Source of the DNA: DATJKD01 sp963834855
Lineage (GTDB): Bacteria > Pseudomonadota > Gammaproteobacteria > Steroidobacterales > Steroidobacteraceae
Reading direction: 5' to 3'
NCBI GenBank assembly: GCA_963834855.1
Contig: CAWIDH010000016.1
Span: forward strand, 1-64,000
Length of the DNA: 64,000 bases
Of this stretch, positions 57,417 to 64,000 are shown one piece after another (the stretch's first letter is position 1; the number at the start of each line of letters is the position of its first letter). Position numbers and translations under genes: made by a program. The notes under the pieces are model-generated. The model was given only the letters and a program-made list of their open reading frames with translations, did no database searches and was not told where the DNA came from.

Positions 57417-58690
57417 TCAGTTTGTACCCGGCACTGGTCTCAGCGACTTCATGAATACCCAGTGGGCGACGCGACGACCCTGTCGCCGGCCCTGTTCGTC
57501 CGCGTGCCTGAAGTGAATGCCCTGCAGGATCCGCACCTCGACGACGTCCAGGGACGCATCCGAGAAGCGGTGGTACGGACGCGGGTTCACCAGCAGCCCC
57601 GGTGTCGTGCTCGCGATCGAAAACTCGAACTCATCGCCGAAATAGAGCTCCATGATCCGCATGATGCTGCCGGCCAGGTTGTTGGCGCCGGAGGAGTGGT
57701 CGGGATACGGCGGCGACACGGTGAAGGGGACCCAGTCCGGGTCGCCCGCAGTGCGGGGGTTGCCGTCGTTGTCGCCCTCCCGGATGGCCGTCTCCGGCCG
57801 CCAGAAGTTGTAGTGGAACTTCGTTTCCCAGGCAGGTGATCGCGGCGTCGGCGGAGGCGAGGCTGACGAGTGCAAACAGCCGGGCCTGGTCGCCGACGTC
57901 CTCGAGATGCGCCTCGGCGATGGAGCGCACCGTCGCGTGCCAGGCGTGGAAGGGGTTCGTCAGCCAGAAGCGGGCGAGATCGGTCTGTTCCGGCGTTCGC
58001 GTGACCTCCGTCAGCGCCGTGTCGCTCAGAGCACCTAAGCTCTTGACCTCGTTGTACTGGCGGGCATAGTCGACGCTCGACAGCGGCGGCTGGCGCGGCG
58101 GGCGGAACTGCGAATTCTTGTTGAGCACAAAGGGCGCGGTCACCGTCAGGAACCGGAACGCACCCGGCGCATTTCCCGGCGGAGTCGGACGCCACTCGCC
58201 GGGGGCGGTACCGCCCAGGAAGGGGTCCGACGGTAGTGCGAACTCTCGGGCGATGCAGCAGCAGCAGGGCCGCGGCGGCCTCATTTCCCGCCTGCAAACC
58301 GGGGTCGCCGGCGTAGGTGACGGCCGGATTCGTCACCGTGGCGAGGCAGGGATGGTTGGCGCCGTACAGGCCGACCAGCACGCCATAGGCCGCCGCCGCG
58401 GCGGCCGCCTCGGGCGAGCCCACCCCTCGCAGGGCGGGGTTCTCGTACTCGTAAGCCTCGAACCGGCCCTGGTTCGCCTGCACCGCGTCGTGCACGGCCG
58501 CGTGCACCAGCGCGATGTCGAGCAGCCCGGGCGGGCCGCCCCGACCCGGCAGGAACGCGCCCGGAGGCACGGGCCCCTGCACACACACGAGCGTGATCGC
58601 GTTCCAGTCCGTCACGACGCCGGCGTGCGCCGGCGCCCACCCGCTCGTGGCCAAGGCCCCGAGCAGGGCGATAAGGATTCTCGGTTTCAT
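57417..58690 (-). CDS. Exported vanadium-dependent haloperoxidase / PAP2-like protein, frameshifted
   Basis: About 425 residues from ATG 58690. Sec signal ILIALLGALATSGWAPAHA; TDWNAITLVCVQG; DIALVHAAVHDAVQANQGRF; then after a shift near 58270 RFLTVTAPFVLNKNSQFR and LARFWLTNPFHAWHATVRSI. After a second shift near 57830 come the active-site region KFHYNFWRPETAIREGDNDG, PPYPDHSSGANNLAGSI and RILQGIHFRHADEQGRRQGR with the vanadate-binding Arg/His. It may be a haloperoxidase or an acid phosphatase of the same fold; the metal cannot be told from sequence. Confidence 0.78.
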
Positions 58691-58975
58691 GTGCGCTCTC
58701 CTGATTTGTCTTGTTTGTCTGGTCATGGTCAATCCCCCCTCTCGTTGCGGCGGCCGGCTACGCTCCGTCGCCAGCGCAACCGGCGTTCGTCTCGTGCAGC
58801 GTCCTTGTCACGGCCGCATCGTTGCGATCTGAGTCGCGATGCTGACTAAGAGCCTGTTGCAGTCAGATCGGGTACCGGAATTTCCGATCGACTCAAATTC
58901 TGGTACCCGAATGGCTCGAGAGGGACTCTATAGCGCTTAGGATCCACGCTGTTTTCGTAGACCGCCGTACCGGGA
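58691..58975. other. Intergenic region upstream of the sigma-factor gene
   Basis: 285 nt between divergent genes. It holds the leader of the haloperoxidase-like gene on the left and a long inverted repeat at 58868-58910 on the right. No gene seen. Confidence 0.6.
58868..58910. promoter_or_regulatory. 16-bp inverted repeat upstream of the ECF sigma gene
   Basis: TCGGGTACCGGAATTT (58868-58883) and AAATTCTGGTACCCGA (58895-58910) are reverse complements except at one position; the spacer is 11 nt. It ends 65 nt before the sigma start. It could be a dimeric-repressor operator or an RNA hairpin in the leader. Confidence 0.65.
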
Positions 58976-59491
58976 ATGGCTGAACCGAGAAAGGGGCTCG
59001 TCGAGAGATTGTTCGCGGAGCACCGCCGTGCCCTGCAGACGTTCTTTTATCGGCGCATCAGGACGAAATCCGATGCACCGGACCTCGCCCAGGAAGTCTA
59101 CGTGCGCATGCTGCGGGTGAGCGATATAGACGCGATTCGCAATCCTGAGGGCTATCTTTATACCGTCGCGAGCAATCTCGTGAAGGAATACGCGGTGCTG
59201 GATCGTTGGCAGGCCCGCGGCGTGGACCTTGATGAGGCGAGCATCCAGGAACGGCTGGGCGAACTACCGACACTCGATGGGCAACTCGACGTCACGCAAC
59301 GTGTCGCGCGCTTGCGCACGGTGCTTGCGCAACTCTCTCCCAAGTGTCGAGCCGCGGTCATTCTTCAATATCGCCACGGCCTGAGCTACCAGGAGATCGG
59401 CGAGCGCCTCAACGTGTCGCCGCACATGGTGAAAAAGTACCTGGCGCAGGCGCTCGCTCATTGCCGGCGTCGAATGGCGCGGTTGGAGTGA
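58976..59491 (+). CDS. ECF sigma factor, FecI type
   Basis: 171 residues. Region 2: RLFAEHRRALQTFFYRRIRT, DAPDLAQEVYVRMLRVSDI, NPEGYLYTVASNLVKEY. Region 4: LSPKCRAAVILQYRHGLSYQ, EIGERLNVSPHMVKKYLAQA. This is the typical iron-responsive FecI group, which drives transcription of a TonB-receptor gene. Followed 4 nt later by a FecR-type regulator and then a TonB receptor with a signalling domain, a classic three-part surface-signalling unit. Confidence 0.93.
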   Translation: MAEPRKGLVERLFAEHRRALQTFFYRRIRTKSDAPDLAQEVYVRMLRVSDIDAIRNPEGYLYTVASNLVKEYAVLDRWQARGVDLDEASIQERLGELPTLDGQLDVTQRVARLRTVLAQLSPKCRAAVILQYRHGLSYQEIGERLNVSPHMVKKYLAQALAHCRRRMARLE

Positions 59492-59495
59492 TGTC

Positions 59496-60585
59496 GTGAC
59501 ACCAAGCGAAGAGCAGGTTCGCACCGCGGTCGCCCAGCAGGCGGGGACCTGGTTCATTGCCAACCAGTCCGGATCGCTCGAGCAGGCCGAGCGCGCGGCC
59601 TTCGTGGCCTGGCTCAAGGCCTCGCCGATTCACGTGGAGGAATACCTGGGCGTCGCGCTCATCGCGCATGACCTGCCGGCCGCCATGGATGAGCCCGATC
59701 TGCCGCTGGAGTCGCTCCTCGAAATGGCGCGCGCCGATGACACGAACGGTGTCGTGTCGCTCGAGCCACCGATGCGCGTGCGCGACTTGCCCTCGAAGCA
59801 GATCAGCAAACCGCGAATATGGTCATTCGCCACATCCACCGCTGCCGTCGTGCTGGTGCTGGCGGCATCGGCGCTGTGGTGGCTGCATGATGGTGACCTG
59901 CTGGGCCTGCCGAAGACCTACCAGACGGCGCATGGCGAACAGAGCGTGGCACAGCTCCCCGACGGCTCGGAGCTTCATCTCAACACGGATTCAGCCGTTA
60001 CGGTTCGGTACACCCGCAGCGAGCGGGTGGTCGAGATTGCGCGAGGTCAAGCGCTCTTCACGGTTGCGCGAGACGATCACCGGCGCTTTCGGGTCGCGGC
60101 TGGCGATGTACATGTACTCGCTGTGGGAACCCAGTTTGATATCTACCGTAGACCCGATGCGACGATTGTGACGGTCGTTGAGGGAAGCGTCGCCGTGCTC
60201 GCTGGACAGCCGCCGCAGCCGGGCATGACCGGATTTCCGCCTGGTGCACTGCGCGTCAATGCGGGATACCAGGTGCACGTTGACACACGCGGTGTGTCGG
60301 CTCAACCTATCCCCGTCGATGTGCAGCAGACCGTGGCCTGGCTGCAACGGCAAGATAGCTTTTGAACAACGACCACTCGGAGAGGTGGCGGACGAGTTCA
60401 ACCGCTATGGCTCAATCCCCATCGAGATCGATGACGCAGCGCTGCGTGCCCTGCCGATCACTGGCGTGTTCAACGCGTACGACATCGACTCATTCGTGGC
60501 GTTTCTGCAGACACTCGATGGAGTTCGCGTGGAAAGGACCCATGCGCGAATTCGTGTTTTCAGTGTGAAGTCACAGAAGGAATGA
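59496..60585 (+). CDS. FecR-type membrane anti-sigma regulator, one frameshift
   Basis: About 362 residues from GTG 59496. The cytoplasmic DUF4880 part contains AGTWFIANQSGSLEQAERAA and FVAWLKASPIHVEEYL. The membrane helix is ATSTAAVVLVLAASALWWL (about residues 112-130). The periplasmic FecR domain has TAHGEQSVAQLPDGSELHLN, VEIARGQALFTVARDDHRRF and HVLAVGTQFDIYRRPD. A one-base shift near 60345 leads to the C-terminal STN-like part PLGEVADEFNRYG and ALPITGVFNAYDIDSFVAFL. It receives the signal from the receptor and controls the sigma factor. Confidence 0.9.
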
Positions 60586-60630
60586 AACGGCCCCGACCGC
60601 TCACGACGCTGCCGCGTCGGAAGAAAACCA

Positions 60631-63600
60631 ATGACTTCGGTGCGCAACCTGCTCGCGATCTGCGCAACCTCGGGTTTCCTCGTGTTCTCACGCGCCGAGG
60701 CATCCGCAGAACTCTCGCATGACATCGCCGCTCAGCCGCTCGCACAAGCGCTGAGCGAGTTCGCCACCCAGACCGGTCTGCAAGTCGTCTACGTCTCCGG
60801 GATCGCGGCTACCCGAGTCTCGAGACGCGCGCCCCGCGGTCTGCCGGCTGCTGATGCGCTCCAGCGCCTGCTGGAGGGTACCGGGCTGCGCTTCGAGTTC
60901 CTGAATGACCGCACTGTCAGGATTTTTGCGGGGTCGAGCTGCGCCTTGCCGTCTGGCTGCGCCGGCCCGCCCTTCGGCGCGGCCGCGCTCGCGGCTGAGC
61001 GTCCGTCACGACCTCGCCTCGCCGGATGATCCGCTGGAGGAAGTGATCGTCACCGACTCGCGCTGGTGGCTGGATCCAACCCAAGCCGTGGCTCCCGTCA
61101 CCGTGCTCGACCGCCGCGACATCGAGCGTGGCGGTGAGAGTTCGATCGGCGACGTCCTGCAGGCGTTGCCGATGACCACCGGCTCGCCGCTCAATACCAA
61201 CGCCAATGCTCCGGGCTCGGCGGAACCGCGCGCGGCGGCGGCGCGGCAGGCGACGGATCCGTCCGCGTCCGCGTGCACGATTTGCCGACGGTCGTGTTGC
61301 TCAATGGCCGGCGTCTACCGAACAGCGGTCTCGGTGCCGACGCCTCGGTCGATCTCAACACACTGCCGATGTCTTTCATCGAGCGCGTCGAGGTGCTGGC
61401 GGGCGGCGCGTCAGCAGCCGTCGGTGCGGATGCCGTCGGCGGCGTCGTGAACATCGTCACGCGGCGAAACAATCGTGGCCTCGAGCTCCGTGGAACGCGG
61501 ACGATCACTGAACGCGGCGATGGGGAGATCGTCACCGGGCAGGCGGCGATCGGCTTCGACCTGCTCGGGGGAACGTGGAGCCTCGGCGTCGACTACGTCG
61601 AGCAGGACGGCGTCACGATGGATCGGCGCAGCTACTCCGCGCTTCCGCTGATCATCGTCGATGGCAACGGTACGGTGAAGCCAGATGGTCTCAATAACCT
61701 GCCGGTCGACGGAGTGCATCGAGGTTCCGGAAGGAAACGCCCTGGGACTCGAGCCCGGTGTCTACACACCCGTGCCGGGTGCCACCGGCCAGACTTCCGC
61801 TGACTATCGACCGTACGATGCGCTCCACCGACGGCTTCAATCCTGCGCCATTCAACTATTCGCAGACGCCGAACGAGCGCGCAGCACTGTGGCTGCTCGG
61901 CTCGCGTCCGCTGGGCGAAAGCACGAATCTCTTCCTCGAAGCATTCGTTCATCACCGGGAATCGGCGCAGCAGGCCGCACCGGAAACGTTTTTTCGGCCT
62001 CATCGTTCCGCTGCTGGCGGACGGGTCACCGGCCCATCCCGCCGACAACTATTACAACCCCTTCGGGGTCGACCTGGAGTGGAATGTTCATCGCCGCCTG
62101 ATCGAGGCCGGCAACCGCAGGACCGAGCAGGAGGTCGATCTGTGGCGCGCGCTGATCGGGTTCGAAGGCAGCGTCGCTGGCTGGACGTGGGAGGTCGCGC
62201 TCCAGAGCGCCACGGCCGAGGCGACTGGTGTCGAGAGAGGCTTCGTCGCGCTGTCGCGCTTGGTCCCCGCCCTGGGTCCATCCGGGCTGGATGACTCCGG
62301 CCGCATCGTGTGCGGCTCGCCCGATCCCGAAACCGGGCGCGTCCCCGCGGCCAGCATCATTCCCGACTGCGTGCCGCTCAATCTCTTCGGCGGTGCGGGG
62401 AGCATCACGGAGGAACAGCTGGCGTACGTGATGCCAAGGGCCCTGATCAATCGCGGCACGAACGAGCAGCGATATGCGGAGTTCGTCCTGAGCGGCCCGG
62501 GTGGGCGGATGCTGGGCAGGGACTTGCAGTGGGTGCTGGGTGCAGATTACCGGCGCGAAGCAGGCAGCCTGGTGCCCGATCCGCTCTATGCCTCGAAGTC
62601 CAGACTCATTTCGGTTTACGCCGGAGGTGAGTGGAGTTTACGACGCGCGTGAGTTGTTCGCCGCAGTGCAGGTGCCTCTGCTGCACGATCGGCCCTGGGC
62701 CCGGGACATGGCGCTGAACATCGGCCTGCGCTGGTCGGACTTCTGCTCATTTGACAGTCACACGAGCTGGCAGGCGGGTCTGCGCTGGCAGCCGGCCGAG
62801 GAACTGGCGCTGCGTGCCAGCTACGGCGAGGTCTTTCGTGCCCCAAGCCTCGCTGAGCTCCACGAGCCAGCCGTGTATCGTTGAACAGCTTGCGCTCGAT
62901 CCGTGCGGGAATGATCCGACGCCCACGCAACAGGCCAACTGTGCGGCCGACGGCGTGCCGGGTGGCGCGTACGTACAGGACGATTGGGGAGTCATGGCGG
63001 TCTATGGCGGCAACCCGGAGCTCGAGCCGGAGACGGGGCACACCCTCGGAGCCGGCCTGATCTACACCCCGGTGTGGGCCAAGGGGCTTTCCGCAAGCGT
63101 CGACTACTTCCAGGTGAATCACTCCAACTAGATCTCAGTCGCGTCTCCCGACGACATATTGTTCCACGTGCGCGGAGCATGGCAGTAGCCTGTGCGAAGC
63201 GATCACCAGACTTCCGGACGGCCGGGTCTCGCAGGTGGCGGCTACCTACCACAACTTCGGGGAGTCGGAAGTCCGCGCCTTCGACTTTGCGATCAATTGG
63301 TCGGCAATGACCCGGATCGGGGAAGTGAAGTCGAGGCTGCTCGCCACCTACCTCGATCGCTGGGACAGGCAGCCGTTTCCCGGCGGCGAGGTGTATTCAT
63401 ACGCGGGCAATTTCGATGCGGGCGCCCGGCCGCGCTGGCGCGCGTCGGGGCACATCGACTGGCACTCCGGCCCTTGGATGGCCAGCTACGCCGCCGAATA
63501 TATCGGCAGCTACTCGGAACGGTCGATCCCTAGGGGCCTTTCGGCATCGAATTCGAGCCATTTGACCGCCGCGTCGATCCGGTTCTGTATCACGACATCG

Positions 63601-63767
63601 AAGCGGGATTCAAATTCGACTCAGGCGTCACGGTGCGAGCGGCGATCACCAATGTCACCGACGAAGACCCGCCCTACCTCAACATCGCGCCTGCCAATAC
63701 GGATGTGGCAACCTACCGGCTGCTGGGCCGCAGCTACTTTCTGGAGCTGCGTTACCAGGTCGAGTAG
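60631..63767 (+). CDS. TonB-dependent receptor with N-terminal signalling (STN) domain, many frameshifts
   Basis: About 1040 residues. Signal peptide NLLAICATSGFLVFSRAEAS, then the STN domain DIAAQPLAQALSEFATQTGL and APRGLPAADALQRLLEGTGL. TonB box-like EEVIVTDSR. Plug domain: APVTVLDRRDIERGGESSIG, VVLLNGRRLPNSGLGADASV, NTLPMSFIERVEVLAGGASA, GGVVNIVTRR. Barrel parts follow in changing frames, ending GRSYFLELRYQVE with TAG at 63765-63767. Shifts lie near 60950, 61240, 61715, 62000, 62080, 62635, 62870, 63140 and 63525. The plug is of the long-loop type found in receptors for iron complexes or carbohydrates; the substrate cannot be told. Confidence 0.88.
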
Positions 63768-63803
63768 TAGCTGGTCCATCCTGCGCGCCGCACCGGAGCG
63801 CAG

Positions 63804-64000
63804 CTAGCCCGCGCGACCTCGCGCGTCGGGCCCGATCCCCGCGGCGGCCGCCTGCAGCAGCCGGTGGAGCAGCGCCTCGTCGCCGATCTGCTGCGCCATC
63901 AGCAGGATCAGCCTGGCGTTGAGCAGCAGGCTGGCCTCGGTATCGAGACCGTCGTGCAGGTCGACGAGCGCCCGGTAGAAGCGGTCGGGATCCTGGAGCC
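63804..64000 (-). CDS. 3' end of a DUF2783-like protein
   Basis: The minus strand reads LQDPDRFYRALVDLHDGL, DTEASLLLNARLILLMAQQI and GDEALLHRLLQAAAAG before TAG at 63804-63806. The D-x-D-x-F-Y-x-x-L ... N-A-R-L-I-L-L pattern matches small DUF2783 proteins, often placed beside aromatic hydroxylase genes. The start is beyond the window. It converges on the TonB-receptor gene with 36 nt between. Confidence 0.7.
   Translation of the reverse strand, partial: LQDPDRFYRALVDLHDGLDTEASLLLNARLILLMAQQIGDEALLHRLLQAAAAGIGPDARGRAG

Noticed and set aside
58868..58910. Fur box upstream of the sigma gene
   Set aside because: The arms are GC-rich (GGTACC core) and do not match the AT-rich GATAATNATTATC-type pattern.

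Overview
This is a high-GC bacterial window, most likely a gammaproteobacterium. The reasons are a complete-looking late half of a type VI secretion system (T6SS) operon, a GlyGly-CTERM protein-sorting tail, a spore-coat-U chaperone/usher locus, an OxyR/AhpC/AhpD module and a KorAB oxidoreductase. No tRNA, rRNA, CRISPR array or insertion sequence was recognised. Many genes are interrupted by one-base shifts. These shifts cluster in families that are usually multi-copy or internally repetitive (ClpV, autotransporter repeats, usher, spore coat U, LysR, TonB receptor), while long single-copy genes such as TssM and the caspase-like gene read through. I therefore treat most of them as assembly errors, not as decay.

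Layout. 1-6.6 kb: the end of clpV/tssH, followed by an effector-like island holding an unknown protein, a PI-PLC-like phospholipase, an M35-like zinc peptidase, a class-3 lipase and a second HExxH protein. Two short diverged fragments of a clpV 3' end sit between these genes. 6.6-10.4 kb: a TssB/TssC sheath-like fusion, a TPR-methyltransferase and a membrane FHA protein. 10.4-25.2 kb: one + strand operon with a small unknown gene, VgrG, a DUF6931-like protein, PAAR, FHA/TagH, TssJ, TssK, TssL, TssM, a TagF-PppA fusion and a PpkA kinase. Baseplate, membrane complex, spike and the threonine-phosphorylation switch are therefore together. 25.2-26.1 kb: a hydrolase at the operon end.

26.1-31.6 kb (- strand): two related autotransporter beta-barrel genes, the larger carrying about eight Ig/cadherin/PKD-type repeats. 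31.8-37.9 kb: a Sel1/coiled-coil/caspase-like protein, a DUF3482-type GTPase, a lipid kinase and a DUF4124 protein. 37.9-42.7 kb (- strand): a GltD-like flavoprotein with a ferredoxin tail plus KorA and KorB. 43.0-47.8 kb: the spore coat U / chaperone / usher locus. 48.0-51.0 kb: a three-part LCAT-like lipase, M17-N-like and CHAT protease fusion.

51.0-53.8 kb: oxyR, divergent from ahpC-ahpD, with a near-consensus OxyR site between them, then a NUDIX hydrolase. 53.8-58.7 kb (- strand): a delta-60/Calx-beta protein with a GlyGly-CTERM tail, an HAF-repeat protein, and a vanadium-haloperoxidase-like gene with a stranded fragment of a paralogue. 58.9-63.8 kb: an ECF sigma / FecR / TonB-receptor surface-signalling unit. 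The window ends in the 3' part of a DUF2783-like gene.

The strongest leads are the clpV-fragment-punctuated effector island and the lipase-CHAT fusion.
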